NCBI GenBank assembly: GCA_963422385.1
Contig: OY729432.1
Coordinates: 2,914,001-2,978,000 of the forward strand
DNA from: JAJDTQ01 sp963422385
GTDB taxonomy: Bacteria > Desulfobacterota > Binatia > UBA9968 > JAJDTQ01
Direction: 5' to 3'
DNA length: 64,000 nt
Of the stretch, positions 25,712 to 34,807 are shown one piece after another (the first letter of the stretch is position 1; each line of letters opens with the position of its first letter). The translations under genes and the position numbers were made by a program. A model generated the notes under the pieces. That model worked only from the letters and a program-made list of their open reading frames with translations. It did no database searches and was not told the DNA's origin.

Positions 25712-26580
25712 GTGTGGTGTCCCGCAAATAACCAATATTAATTAGGGAGAGGTAGGGGCAAAGAAAGAGCCAAGCCTTTCGACCTTGGCGAGGATGAATT
25801 CGGCGGTGGCGGTCCAGGCGAAAGGAGTGGCTTGAGCGGTGTAAGGGTGGATGAAGTGTTGGATGGTGTGGACGAGGTGGTTGACGGAGGAAAAGGAGTT
25901 GTGGCGGATGGCTTGTTGGGTGATGGTGCCAAAGCAACGTTCGACCTGGTTGAGCCAGGATGGGTAGGTTGGGTGTAGTGAATATGGTGACGAGGCGGTT
26001 TGGCCAGCCACGCTTTGACCGTGATGTGCTTGTGTGTGGCGTAGTTGTCCACAATGAGATGTATCTCCGTATCCTCGGGAACGTTGGCATCGATGTGGCG
26101 CAGGAAAGCCGGAAACTCTTGATGGCGGTGGCGTCGTTTACACGGACCCCATACTTTCCCCGTGGCTATGTCCAAAGCGGCCAACAAGGTGGGTGGCGCC
26201 GGTGGGTTTCGATTGCAACGCCGTATGGATGACCTCGGCAACCCGTTCGTCGTCGTGGGAAACGGGCACGCCCGGCTCGCAATTCGTCGTGCAAGCCTTC
26301 CATGTCCCCCTCAAGATAGCGCTTACGCCATTTCACCACCGTGTTCCTGTCCACTCCCAGGCGCTGCGCAATGTCCTTCCCCGGTTCACCATCGGCACAG
26401 GCCAGCACAATCTGCGCACGTCGCACCAAACCCCTGGGCAAGGATCGTGAACGACTCGCTCTCTCCAACGCTTCCCTTTCCGCTTCTTTCAGCACTATCG
26501 GCTCTCCCCTCCGGGGCGTCACTTTCCCTCCTCTCCCGTCATGCCCTATATTAATGCTACTCATCTGCGGGACACGACAC
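25712..26580 (-). mobile_element. IS630-type element (family 2), internally deleted
   Basis: Imperfect ~40-bp terminal inverted repeats start GTGTGGTGTCCCGCAAAT and, at the other end, GTGTCGTGTCCCGCAGAT. The minus-strand transposase starts at 26564 with an HTH (DIAQRLGVDRNTVVKWRKRY), then jumps to the second half (LLAALDIATGK, HLIVDNYATHKH). It changes frame to YPSWLNQVERCFG, so the block holding the first catalytic Asp is deleted. It is non-autonomous. Its termini match those of the short MITEs at 36866, 51022, 57922 and elsewhere, which makes this family the likely source of their mobility. Confidence 0.8.
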
Positions 26581-26588
26581 CAGGACCG

Positions 26589-26966
26589 TTATCCTTTCAG
26601 TGCGGCTTCGAGCGCCATACCTTGGCGTTCGAGTGCTGCGCCCTGGCGTTCGAGCGCCTGCGTCATGGCGACGCCCTGGCGTTCGAGTGCTGCGCCCTGG
26701 TGTTCGAGCGCCTGCGTCATGGCAACGCCCTGGCGTTCGAGGCTACCGATCAACGCTTCGAGCGAGGCCATGGTCGCGGTGTGCTGATCATGCAGAGATT
26801 GCATGGTCTCGCGATGGCGGGCGTCATCGCGGACGGCGCGGGCATCCGACGCCCTGCCCATGGTCTGGATTCCCCAAGCAACAACCCCTACCTGTGCGGC
26901 CCCGACAAAGGCGGCGACGACCGGCCCGGCGATGGTGGCGACAGCTACGGCGGTTTCAAGCGTCAT
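26589..26966 (-). CDS. Small membrane protein with 18-residue coiled-coil repeats
   Basis: A 125-residue protein starting MTLETAVAVATIAGP, with one membrane helix (GPVVAAFVGAAQVGVVAW) and a helical tail of repeats of the type ALERQGAALERQGVAMTQ, encoded by 54-bp DNA repeats (26620-26750). The plan resembles the protein at 10130-10363. A longer in-frame start at 27014 is possible. It sits between two IS remnants and may be a passenger. No function is known; repeat number could vary by slippage. Confidence 0.5.
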   Translation of the reverse strand: MTLETAVAVATIAGPVVAAFVGAAQVGVVAWGIQTMGRASDARAVRDDARHRETMQSLHDQHTATMASLEALIGSLERQGVAMTQALEHQGAALERQGVAMTQALERQGAALERQGMALEAALKG

Positions 26967-27002
26967 GACGTTCTCCCTTCGGTTCTGCTGGTGCTCATTG
27001 AT

Positions 27003-27510
27003 GTATACTTCCAAGTGTTTGGGTCATCACTGGGTCATCAGATCGAACCTTGGGAGGATCATCATGCCGGCGAAGAATCACCGAGTCAAGTTGAGTCCCC
27101 AGGAGGGAGAGGAACTCAAGGGGCTGGTGTCGCGAGGACGCAGCGCGGCCTAGAAACAGACCTATGCCCGGATCGTGCTGATGAGCGATGAGGGACAAGA
27201 CGGCCAGCCAATGAAGGACGAGGAGATCGCTCAAGCTCTGAAGTTGGGGTGCGCGACGGTGGAACGGGTGCGGCGGCGCTGCGTGGAGGGATACGTGGAG
27301 AGAGCATTGAATCGCAAGAGGCAGCTTCGGCGCCGGCAGAAGAAGCTCGATGGCGAAGGGCAGGCGCATTTGATTGCGATGGCGTGCAGCGAGCCGCGGC
27401 AAGGGCGGACGAGTTGGACGCTGAAGCTGTTGGCGGACCGATTGGTGGAGCGGGAGATTGTCGGCTCGATCAGCACCGAGACGGTGCGCAAGGCGTTGGA
27501 AAGCTCAAGC
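27003..27510 (+). pseudogene. IS630 family 1, copy 3: transposase N-terminal remnant
   Basis: From ATG 27064 (MPAKNHRVKLSPQEG) the frame matches the first ~150 residues of the family 1 transposase. A TAG at 27151-27153 replaces the Trp codon of copy 2. The match ends at GGAAAGCTCAAG (27498-27509), where the sequence switches to a peptidase fragment on the other strand. The left outer terminus is absent too, so this is a doubly truncated relic. Confidence 0.75.
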
Positions 27511-27909
27511 TTCCTTGAGCCGGTCGATGACAGGTTCGCCATAGGAGCGACGCGACCCGCGAAGGTCCGTGACCCAATCCTGGGCGCGTCCCCACCACTC
27601 GCTCTCGTTCTCGCCACGGACGATGGCCGTGACATCGGCCTCCAGAGGCATGGCAACCGCCACCTCCGTCTGGTGACCGCCGATCTGTGTGAGATAGCGC
27701 GCGTCCGCGCCGAATTGATCCCAATGTCCCTGATTGGGCAGCGTGATCAGCGCGTCGAGGTTTGCTTCCCGCATCTCTTCGCGCACCAGCCGCCAGCGCC
27801 GGTCCCGCTCTGCCCGGGAGAACGACGGTATGATGGGTTTCTCCAATGCCAAGGGGTGTCCTGATCGAGTACCGGTCGATGGGTCCCGGGGCTGGCGGGC
27901 GCCGCTCAA
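27505..27909 (-). pseudogene. Second M24 peptidase (creatinase-type) N-terminal fragment
   Basis: The minus-strand frame carries FSRAERDRRWRLVREEM, DARYLTQIGGH and WWGRAQDWVTDLRGSRRSYG, the creatinase-type N-terminal domain. It ends at the junction with the IS630 remnant, so the catalytic domain is lost. The first ~25 residues of the longest frame look non-coding; a start near 27850 (LALEKPIIPSFSR) is more likely. It lies just downstream of the DapA-like gene. Confidence 0.6.
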
Positions 27910-27987
27910 CGCGGCCCGGAGGGCCGGTCCGCCACGACTCTTGCGGCAGACCGAGGCTCCCCGGTCATCGCCCGCCGGGACCCTTGA

Positions 27988-28947
27988 TTACGCGGCGCTG
28001 CGGCCGTTCTCGGCTTCCGCCAAGGGACGGTAGCGCTCGTTCATCTCCATCCAGTGGGCCGCGCGCTTCTTCGCCCGGTCGATCTGGACGTCCGGGAAAT
28101 TGACGAACGGCACCCGGGTGGGTCCTACCTTGCAGTAGTCCGCGTACTCGGCGGGCCGCTTGAAGCCCTCGCCGGGGACGGGCTTGCCCTGGCTGGCGGT
28201 CATGATGTCGGCGATGACCTCCGCGGCCTTGTCGTTCTCGCCGCGCCGCACCAGGTTCCGGAGATGGAGGACCGGCCAGGGGCCCATCCAGACCTCGGTG
28301 GACCAGCATCCGGCGGCGCCCATGCCGTAGTAGGGGTGGAGCTGGGTCTGGTTCACGAAAACGCTGATCCTGCCCTGGGTGATCCGTTGCAGGTTCATGA
28401 ACGCGTTGGTGGTGCGATGGCTGTCCTTCATGCCGATGATGCCGGGCTTTTTGACGAGTTCCCTGAAAGCCCCCACCGGCAGCGTGAACTTGTGGTTCCC
28501 CGGGTTGTGGTAGATCAGGATATTCAGCGTCGGGAACAGGTCCGCGATGTCGTGATAGAACCGGACGGCGTCGTCCACCGGGAGTGTCTCGTAGTAGGGT
28601 ACGCCCAGAAGGACCCCGTCCGCGGCCGTGTCCTTGACGAAGTTCATTTTCCGGACCACTTCCCGCGGGTTGGGGCTGGTGACGCCGATGAACAGCGGCA
28701 CCCGTTTCCTGACCGTGTCCACGGCCGCCGTGGTGATGGTCCGGAACTCTTCCCAGAGCAAATTGTAGCACTCGCCATAGGTGCCGGTGGTGGAAATGAC
28801 GTCGATGCCGTCCTTGATGATCCGGTCCACTCCCTCGGCGAGGTTGTCCACGGCCACGGTCTGCGTTGCATTGATGTCCACGGCGTCGTCCGTTGCGAAC
28901 GCGGGCATCATGCCCATGACTCCCCCCAGGTCCTTTGCGGTCAACAT
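27988..28947 (-). CDS. DapA-superfamily aldolase, NahE-like (paralog 2)
   Basis: A 319-residue TIM-barrel enzyme starting after a GGAGGTAA ribosome site. It keeps the superfamily loop STTGTYGEC, the catalytic Tyr in LIYHNPGNH and the Schiff-base Lys in IIGMKDSHRT. It aligns along its whole length with the enzyme at 8848-9798, including the MMPAFATDD start and the MGAAGCWS segment. Like that one it probably performs a pyruvate-releasing hydratase-aldolase reaction. It is the last intact gene of the minus-strand catabolic set, 143 bp from the amidohydrolase gene. The substrate is unknown. Confidence 0.78.
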   Translation of the reverse strand: MLTAKDLGGVMGMMPAFATDDAVDINATQTVAVDNLAEGVDRIIKDGIDVISTTGTYGECYNLLWEEFRTITTAAVDTVRKRVPLFIGVTSPNPREVVRKMNFVKDTAADGVLLGVPYYETLPVDDAVRFYHDIADLFPTLNILIYHNPGNHKFTLPVGAFRELVKKPGIIGMKDSHRTTNAFMNLQRITQGRISVFVNQTQLHPYYGMGAAGCWSTEVWMGPWPVLHLRNLVRRGENDKAAEVIADIMTASQGKPVPGEGFKRPAEYADYCKVGPTRVPFVNFPDVQIDRAKKRAAHWMEMNERYRPLAEAENGRSAA

Positions 28948-29070
28948 GAGTTACCTCCTCGACTGAAGCTGGTTGTGCTGAATCCTGCTTTGGTGGCGCC
29001 CACTATATTCCTGACGGACACCGCGTATCAAATCTCGAACCCGGCCGGACCCGGTGGTGAGGCCGACACG

Positions 29071-29089
29071 GGCGGGTTTGAAACCCGCC
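29071..29089. repeat. GGCGGGTTTGAAACCCGCC palindrome (REP-like family, copy 2)
   Basis: A perfect 19-base palindrome-like sequence (arms GGCGGGTTT/AAACCCGCC) 2 bp beyond the stop of the amidohydrolase gene at 29091. It has the same core as the copies at 24397, 44239 and 45091. It might end transcription, though no T run follows on the minus strand. Confidence 0.65.
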
Positions 29090-29090
29090 T

Positions 29091-30242
29091 CTACAAGTCG
29101 TCATATCCCGGCTGCGGCTCGATGCCGTAGAGCGCGGCCGCATTGTCCCACAGGATCTTCCGGCGGATGCCGTCCGTCACGCCCTTGAAGCAGCGCTCCA
29201 CGGTCTCCCGGGTCCGGGGCCAGGTGGACGTGGCCAGGGGCAGATTCGTGGACCAGAGGATGCGGTCTTCCCCCACGTAGCCTGCGAAGGGCGCAATCTC
29301 ATCGAACCACGTGGTGAGAAAGCACTGTCGGTGGAACATTTCGGACGGTTTGAGGTCATAGCCTTCGCGCGCCAAGCCGTCGTGCTCGAACTGGTGGTCG
29401 GCCCACTCCATGTACAGCATGGCCCAGCTCACGGCGCTCTCCGCCATCACGAGCCGCAGCCCCGGATGGCGCAGCAGCACCCGGGAGAAGGACAGGAGCG
29501 ACAGCACGAAGACGCTGGACACCGGCCGCGTGACCGCGTCCACGGCGTCGGACAGGGCCGGGGCCAGGCCGGAGAACGCCGGATACTGCAGTTGCGGCGA
29601 GGCGCCCGCGTGGAGCGACACCGGCACGCCCAGTTCTTCGCACGCGCTCCACACCGGGTCGTACTCGGGGTCGCTCACGTGGGGCACGTCCCGCAGGTGC
29701 ATGGGCAGCGCCGGAAACGCGATGCCGCGGTGCCCCTTGGCCACGGCCCGCTGCATCTCCGCGGCCGCGGCTTCGGGCGGCCAGACGGGCACGATGCACT
29801 GGGGGATGAACCGGGAACTGGTCGAGGCCCACTCCTCCAGCAGCCAGTCGTTGTATGCCTGAACGCAGGCGGTCTCGAGCTCCGGATCCTGGAGTTGTGC
29901 AAATGCCTCTCCCGCCAGACCCGCGACGGTGGGGAACAGCACCGAGTACGCGATGCCCGCGGCATCCATGGCCTTCAACCGCTCGGCGGGGGAGTAGGCC
30001 GCGGCGGGCACCTCCTCCCAGCATCGGGGTTCCCGGTTTCTGTCCGGCATCAGCGCCCCTGCCGATGCAACGTGGCCGCCGAGTAGCGGCCTGCCGTCCA
30101 CCATCCAGTGCCCGGCGCCGTCGGCACTGCGTTCCAGGTGTGGGATCCGGTCCCCGAACCGGGTCCGGGAAAGCCGCTTCGTCCACAGGTCGGGAGGCTC
30201 CTGGACGTGGTCGTCCGCGCTGACTAGTGTCGTGTCCCGCAT
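29091..30242 (-). CDS. Amidohydrolase-2 family protein whose start lies in a MITE terminus
   Basis: A 383-residue TIM-barrel protein with SADDHVQEPPDLW, LKAMDAAGIAYSVLFP, VSLHAGASPQLQY and a C-terminal RILWSTNLPLATSTWP, which fit the amidohydrolase-2 family (ACMSD/decarboxylase relatives). The usual metal-binding Asp near the end of the barrel is replaced by Asn in STNLP. The first codons (MRDTTLV) are the translation of the MITE end GCGGGACACGACACTAG, so the original start may have been replaced; GTC or a later codon could be the older start. It overlaps the upstream amidohydrolase gene by 19 bp. The role within the set is unknown. Confidence 0.75.
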   Translation of the reverse strand: MRDTTLVSADDHVQEPPDLWTKRLSRTRFGDRIPHLERSADGAGHWMVDGRPLLGGHVASAGALMPDRNREPRCWEEVPAAAYSPAERLKAMDAAGIAYSVLFPTVAGLAGEAFAQLQDPELETACVQAYNDWLLEEWASTSSRFIPQCIVPVWPPEAAAAEMQRAVAKGHRGIAFPALPMHLRDVPHVSDPEYDPVWSACEELGVPVSLHAGASPQLQYPAFSGLAPALSDAVDAVTRPVSSVFVLSLLSFSRVLLRHPGLRLVMAESAVSWAMLYMEWADHQFEHDGLAREGYDLKPSEMFHRQCFLTTWFDEIAPFAGYVGEDRILWSTNLPLATSTWPRTRETVERCFKGVTDGIRRKILWDNAAALYGIEPQPGYDDL

Positions 30243-31396
30243 GCACGTGCCTCCCGCACCACGGCGTCCATGCCGTAGACCCTCATGGCGTTCTCGTAGA
30301 GCAGCTTCCGGCGGTCCTCCGCGGGTACCCCTTCCAGCACGTGCTCCACCGACTCACGGGAACGCGGGTAGAAGGAGGCCACGTGGGGGAAGTCCGATTC
30401 CCACATGATGTTGTCGATGCCGATGTCGTGGCGCAGCTTGATGCCTTCGGTCTCGAACCAGAAGTTGGTGAACATCTGCCGCCGCACGGCCTCGCTGGGG
30501 CGGGTGCTCAGGCCTTCGGTCCACAAGTGGCGGCATTCCCACTCGTGGTCGCAGGCAGCGAGGATATAGTTCAGCCCGCCGATGCCGGCCTCCGCGAACA
30601 CGAATTTGAGCCGCGGGAAGCGCTCGGTGATGCCGCCGAAGATGAGGTGCGGGATGATCTGCGCGGGGGTCACCGCGGAGGTGCTGGTCATGGCCGAGTG
30701 TCCCTGCCGCGGGGAGTATCCGCTCCAGAAGCGGGTGGACCAGCCCGCCTTCACGCCGCAGGAGCCGTGGAAGTGCACCGGCACCTCCAGGGCCTGGCAC
30801 ACGTCCCACATCGGGTCCCAGTAGGGATCCGTCAGATGACGCAACGGACTCGGGGTCTGTCCCTGGAGGTTGATGCCCCGGTGCCCGGCCGCGGTGGCGC
30901 GTTCGATCTCGCGCCGGATGGTCAGGGGGTCGCTCAAATACGGAATAACGGTTACGGGAAAGTAACGGTCGCTGACGGTGGTCCATTCGCCCAGGGCATC
31001 GTTGTACGCCCGCACGGCATCCAGCTCGAACCCGGCGTCGTCGAACTCGTAGAAGGTGCCGCCCGGAGGATTGGGGAACAAGACCTCGGCGTCGATGCCG
31101 TCGGCGTCCAGCGCCTTCAACCGCTGGCGGGGGTCATAGCCGATTGGCGGCACGTCCTCCCAGCGCTGCGGGTAGGTGGGGAACGGATCTCCCATGAGCG
31201 CCGGGCAGTTGCCGACGTTGTCGCCCCGGGGCTTGCCGTAGACGAACCAGCGGTGCACCTTCCGGTCGTTATCGTCCACCTCCATCACCTGGGGAATGCG
31301 CTCGCCCCACCTCGCCGCCGACATCCGGGAGGTGAAGGCGTCCCGGTCGAAGCCGCAGTGCGAATCCGCGCTGATCAGTCCGTATCTGATTTCCAT
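30224..31396 (-). CDS. Amidohydrolase-2 family protein whose end lies in a MITE terminus
   Basis: A 390-residue TIM-barrel protein. Visible features are the N-terminal metal site SADSHCGFD, LKALDADGIDAEVLFPNP, VHFHGSCGVKAGW, the FVFAEAGIGGLNYIL segment and the conserved MWESDFPHVASFYP with its metal-binding Asp. This is a complete member of the decarboxylase/hydrolase family found in aromatic acid breakdown. Its last residues (GTRH, then TAG) are read from the solitary MITE end at 30227-30240, so the native C-terminus was altered. It lies between the TctC gene and another amidohydrolase in a co-directional set. Confidence 0.78.
   Translation of the reverse strand: MEIRYGLISADSHCGFDRDAFTSRMSAARWGERIPQVMEVDDNDRKVHRWFVYGKPRGDNVGNCPALMGDPFPTYPQRWEDVPPIGYDPRQRLKALDADGIDAEVLFPNPPGGTFYEFDDAGFELDAVRAYNDALGEWTTVSDRYFPVTVIPYLSDPLTIRREIERATAAGHRGINLQGQTPSPLRHLTDPYWDPMWDVCQALEVPVHFHGSCGVKAGWSTRFWSGYSPRQGHSAMTSTSAVTPAQIIPHLIFGGITERFPRLKFVFAEAGIGGLNYILAACDHEWECRHLWTEGLSTRPSEAVRRQMFTNFWFETEGIKLRHDIGIDNIMWESDFPHVASFYPRSRESVEHVLEGVPAEDRRKLLYENAMRVYGMDAVVREARACGTRH
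30227..30240. repeat. Solitary MITE terminus
   Basis: GTGTCGTGTCCCGC, preceded by TA at 30225-30226, equals the outer 14 bp of the MITE/IS630 family 2 terminus. No partner end is present. It forms the stop codon of one amidohydrolase gene and the start region of the next. Confidence 0.6.
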
Positions 31397-31491
31397 GGAC
31401 CTGCTCCGTCTGCGTTCACGACACGGGCGACGGCGCCAGGCACGGGTTCGCCCGCGTCCCGGAATCGTCCCCCGGCGAAGCGCCGTTCAAG

Positions 31492-32481
31492 CTACTTCAG
31501 CTTGCCCACGTACTTGCGCTCGATGACGTGCTTCAGCTTCTTCGTCGTCCCGGCATCGAGCGAGAGGAACGGCTTCAGGGTCTTCCTGAGCTCGTCCGGA
31601 CCCGTCCACTCCACCACCAGCTTCAGCTTGTCGGCCTCTTCTTGCGCCGCCTTCAGCCCGGTGATCTTCTTGAGCGACGCGCTCAGGAAGCGCTGCCTTG
31701 CTTCCGGCACCCCCGGGGAGGTGACGACGGTACCGAAGATGTCGGAGAAGGACAGCGCATAGCTGCGCCAGGGCTCCCTGGCCTTCAGCTCCGTCAGGTC
31801 CGGCACATCCGGCGCCCGGTGGTCCTTCACGAAGGCGAACGCGATGTTGACCCTGTCCGCCAGCCTCAAGCCGGTGGATATCGACGCCGTGGTGACGTCC
31901 AGTTCGCCGCGCATGATCGCCGCGATCCGTTCGGCGGAACCGCCGTAGCCGGGCACGATGGTGATGGGGAGGTCGAACATCTCGGCGATCAGCCCTTCGT
32001 TGAAGGGAGAGGAGGCGCCGATGCGGATCCGCTTCATCTTGCGGAGCCTTCCGATGTCGGACGGGAGATCCTTGCGGACCAGGAGCGCGGTGTTGGTGCG
32101 AATGACCCGCCCCAGGTATCCGAACTTGTCGTAGTCGTACTTCACCCCCTTGCGGCCGAAGAGGTCGAAGGCCACGAGCTTGGTGTGCGCGGTGAGGAGC
32201 GAGAGGCCGTCCGGCGGGAGCCGGTAGAGCCGGTTGTATCCGGCGACCCCGCCGCCGCCCGGGAGGTTCCGGACAATGGCCTTGGCGCCGGTGAGAGCGG
32301 GCAGGTGGCGCGCCACCCAGCGCGCGCGCAGATCAAAAGTGCCGCCGGGCGAATACTGGACCAGCATCGTCATGCGCTTGCCCCGGTAGAAATCCTTGAC
32401 GTCCTCCGCTGCCGTTGCCTCGGTGACGAAGAGTGCGATGCAGGCACAAAGGATCCACTGGAACAATACGTTCTTCTTCAT
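31492..32481 (-). CDS. tctC: Tripartite tricarboxylate transporter substrate-binding protein (TctC/Bug family)
   Basis: A 329-residue periplasmic protein with a signal peptide (MKKNVLFQWILCACIALF up to the ATAAE cleavage site). The mature part begins VKDFYRGKRMTMLVQYSPGG, and VRNLPGGGGVAGYN is the Bug-family beta-strand/loop that binds carboxylates. Later PGYGGSAERIAAIMRGELD is also typical. It captures a carboxylic acid and delivers it to the TctAB membrane complex encoded just upstream (32625-34646). Its presence in the catabolic set suggests the pathway substrate is an anionic organic acid. Which one is not readable. Confidence 0.8.
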   Translation of the reverse strand: MKKNVLFQWILCACIALFVTEATAAEDVKDFYRGKRMTMLVQYSPGGTFDLRARWVARHLPALTGAKAIVRNLPGGGGVAGYNRLYRLPPDGLSLLTAHTKLVAFDLFGRKGVKYDYDKFGYLGRVIRTNTALLVRKDLPSDIGRLRKMKRIRIGASSPFNEGLIAEMFDLPITIVPGYGGSAERIAAIMRGELDVTTASISTGLRLADRVNIAFAFVKDHRAPDVPDLTELKAREPWRSYALSFSDIFGTVVTSPGVPEARQRFLSASLKKITGLKAAQEEADKLKLVVEWTGPDELRKTLKPFLSLDAGTTKKLKHVIERKYVGKLK

Positions 32482-32624
32482 GGGTAGTCTCCCGTTCGTC
32501 TGGGTGTGAAACGTGTCGGCAAGAAAGACGTATCCTTTCTTGTGAAAGACGGCTCCCTTATACGTTTCACGGCATCGTAATGTCAACGAGCAGGACCCCG
32601 TGCCTTGCGAGACGGTTGCCCGCA

Positions 32625-33128
32625 TCAGTACCGGGTGTTGCCGAGGAACCGTTCCATCAGACTGTCCGGCCAGGGAACGTGAAGGAGGGCGTCGAACACG
32701 CCGACCACGAGCGTCCCCGCCAGAGCCGTGAGGATCAGCGTCACGATCCATCCCGCCCGACTGAAGAGCCGCAGATAGACGGCCATGAAGACGGGGACGG
32801 CCAGATTGAATCCGGCCAGCAGAATCAGCGCCAGAAACCCCACCGCGCACAGGTAGAAGCCCCCGGCCCGTTCCATCACCAGCCTCGCCGGTATGGAGCG
32901 GTCCACCTCGATGTCGCGAATGCGTTGGCGCGGCTTCTCACCGCCGTCGGCGCGACTCTTCGAGAACGCGTCTCTCGCGAGCTGCGCCAGCGCCACGGCC
33001 AGCACGGGGACGGCCACGGTCAGCGGAAAGAGCCCGGTGGCGAAAGGCCACTGCCACGCCGTGGCTACGGCCGAGGCGAGGAGCACGAGGAAAAACGCGT
33101 CGAACAGAAGGATGCCGGCCCTTTGCAT
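32625..33128 (-). CDS. tctB: Tripartite tricarboxylate transporter small membrane subunit TctB
   Basis: A 167-residue protein with four membrane segments (for example ILLFDAFFLVLLASAVATAW and YLCAVGFLALILLAGFNLA), the usual TctB layout of short hydrophobic subunits. It lies 18 bp after the TctA gene and 143 bp before TctC, all on the minus strand. TctB stabilises the TctA channel. The order A-B-C in transcription differs from the common C-B-A arrangement, but all three are present. Confidence 0.75.
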   Translation of the reverse strand: MQRAGILLFDAFFLVLLASAVATAWQWPFATGLFPLTVAVPVLAVALAQLARDAFSKSRADGGEKPRQRIRDIEVDRSIPARLVMERAGGFYLCAVGFLALILLAGFNLAVPVFMAVYLRLFSRAGWIVTLILTALAGTLVVGVFDALLHVPWPDSLMERFLGNTRY

Positions 33129-33146
33129 GGTCGTCGGTGTCCCGTC

Positions 33147-34646
33147 TCAAGAATGCGTCGGCTGATCCGCCGGGGCTTCCCGCCGCTGTCCGCGTTGCTG
33201 GAACGCCGGCGCCGCCAGTGCGGCCACGATCAAGAGAAACAGCACTATCACCCAGGGTCGCCACAGCCACGCCCAGCCGTAGGTCAGGATCGAGATGTAG
33301 AGGTATTTCTCCACGGTGGATCCGAGAACGAAGCCGATGATGAGCGGTGGCCGCGGCCATCCCAGCCGCTTCATCAGCCACCCCAGCAGTCCGAAAAAGA
33401 GAAAGCAGACCACGTCCGCCACGTGGCGCCGCGCCATGAACGCCCCCAGGAACATGATCACCAGGAGCACCGGGGCCAGAATCTGCGCCCGGATGGTGGC
33501 GATGCGGGCCAAGTGGTCGGTGAAGAGGAAACAGGTGCCGGTGCCGATGATGTTGGCCAGGGCCAGGCTCCAGGCGATGGTGAAGATCACATCCAGATGC
33601 TGGTTCAGCATGTCCGGACCCGGGGCGAGTCCCTGGATCTCCATGGCTCCCAGGAACAACGCCATGCTGGTGCTGCCGGGTATGCCGAAGGCCAGGGTGG
33701 GAATGAGGCCGCCGCCGTCCTTGGCGTTGTTGGCGCTCTCGGGCGCGATGACGCCGCGGACGTCGCCGGTGCCGAAGCGTTCCGGGTTCTTCTCCGTGTG
33801 CAGGGCGTGCCCGTAGGCGAACCAGTCCACCACCAGGGTTCCGAGGCCCGGGATGATGCCGATCCAGACCCCCAGCGCACTGGAGCGGACCACCAGCCAC
33901 CAGTGCCGGAAAGCGTCGCGAACGCCTTCCCGGCGGCCCTTGAGCCGGCCCAGGGAGCCCGAGTCGATGCTCTTTCCGGACACCAGGAGATCGGTGGTCT
34001 CGGCCAGGCCGAACAGGCCCAGGGACAGGGGGACCACGTGGAACCCCTCCCACAGGTAAACCTGGTCGAAGGTCCAGCGCTCCACGCTCAGGATGGGATC
34101 GGTCCCCACCGTCGCCAGGAGCAGTCCGGAGCCGCCGGCTATGACGCCCTTCATCAACGCCGACCCGCTCAGGCTGGCCACCATGCATACGCCCAGCACG
34201 GCCATCATGAAGAATTCCGGGGAGCCGAAGGTCAGCACCAGCGGGTTCAGGATGGGGATGGACAGGGTGAGCACCAGGGCGCCGAAGATCCCGCCCAGGG
34301 CGGACACCGTGAAAGCCGCCCCGAAGGCGCGGCCGGCCTCGCCGCGCTTGGCCATGGCGTGGCCGTCGATGATGGTGGCCTGGGAGCCCACCGTGCCCGG
34401 TACCGCGAAGAGGACCGAAGGAATGGTGTCCGAGGTGGTGGTCACCGCCAGCATGCCGATGATGAAGGCGAAGGCGGAGACCGCGTCCATGTCGAAGGTG
34501 AAGGGAAGCAGCAGAGCCAGGCCCGTGACTCCGCCGACGCCGGGGATGACCCCGAGCAGCAGGCCTAGAAAGACGCCGGCCAGGAGCATGACGAGATGCA
34601 CCGGGTCGAGGATCTGAAGGCTGGCCTGCGCGATGGCGTCAAGCAT
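33147..34646 (-). CDS. tctA: Tripartite tricarboxylate transporter large membrane subunit TctA
   Basis: A 499-residue protein from ATG 34646 (MLDAIAQASLQIL); a longer in-frame start at 34745 adds unlikely sequence. It has about 12 membrane helices and both family signatures: LLLGVIPGVGGVTG near the N-terminus and the second IIPGLGTLVVDWFAYG motif. It uses the ion gradient to import carboxylates presented by TctC. It is downstream of a bicupin gene and upstream of TctB in the same direction. Length and motifs match the family, so it is probably functional. Confidence 0.85.
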   Translation of the reverse strand: MLDAIAQASLQILDPVHLVMLLAGVFLGLLLGVIPGVGGVTGLALLLPFTFDMDAVSAFAFIIGMLAVTTTSDTIPSVLFAVPGTVGSQATIIDGHAMAKRGEAGRAFGAAFTVSALGGIFGALVLTLSIPILNPLVLTFGSPEFFMMAVLGVCMVASLSGSALMKGVIAGGSGLLLATVGTDPILSVERWTFDQVYLWEGFHVVPLSLGLFGLAETTDLLVSGKSIDSGSLGRLKGRREGVRDAFRHWWLVVRSSALGVWIGIIPGLGTLVVDWFAYGHALHTEKNPERFGTGDVRGVIAPESANNAKDGGGLIPTLAFGIPGSTSMALFLGAMEIQGLAPGPDMLNQHLDVIFTIAWSLALANIIGTGTCFLFTDHLARIATIRAQILAPVLLVIMFLGAFMARRHVADVVCFLFFGLLGWLMKRLGWPRPPLIIGFVLGSTVEKYLYISILTYGWAWLWRPWVIVLFLLIVAALAAPAFQQRGQRREAPADQPTHS

Positions 34647-34807
34647 TGAGGGGTCCGTGCCGGGGCAGCTTGTTATGGCGTTCCGGAAATCAGACGACGG
34701 TACTGCCGTTATCCGGCTGATCTTCCTCGCGTTGATCGGCGTCACGTCCGGACACCGTCAACAGATTTCCGGGACGCCCCCTGCGCGGCGATTTGCGCCG
34801 TGGGCTC

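Noticed and set aside
32433..34568. A 711-codon plus-strand frame over the TctA/TctB genes
   Set aside because: Composition is Gln/His/Arg-rich without domains, while the opposite strand encodes complete TctA and TctB; this is a GC-rich shadow frame.
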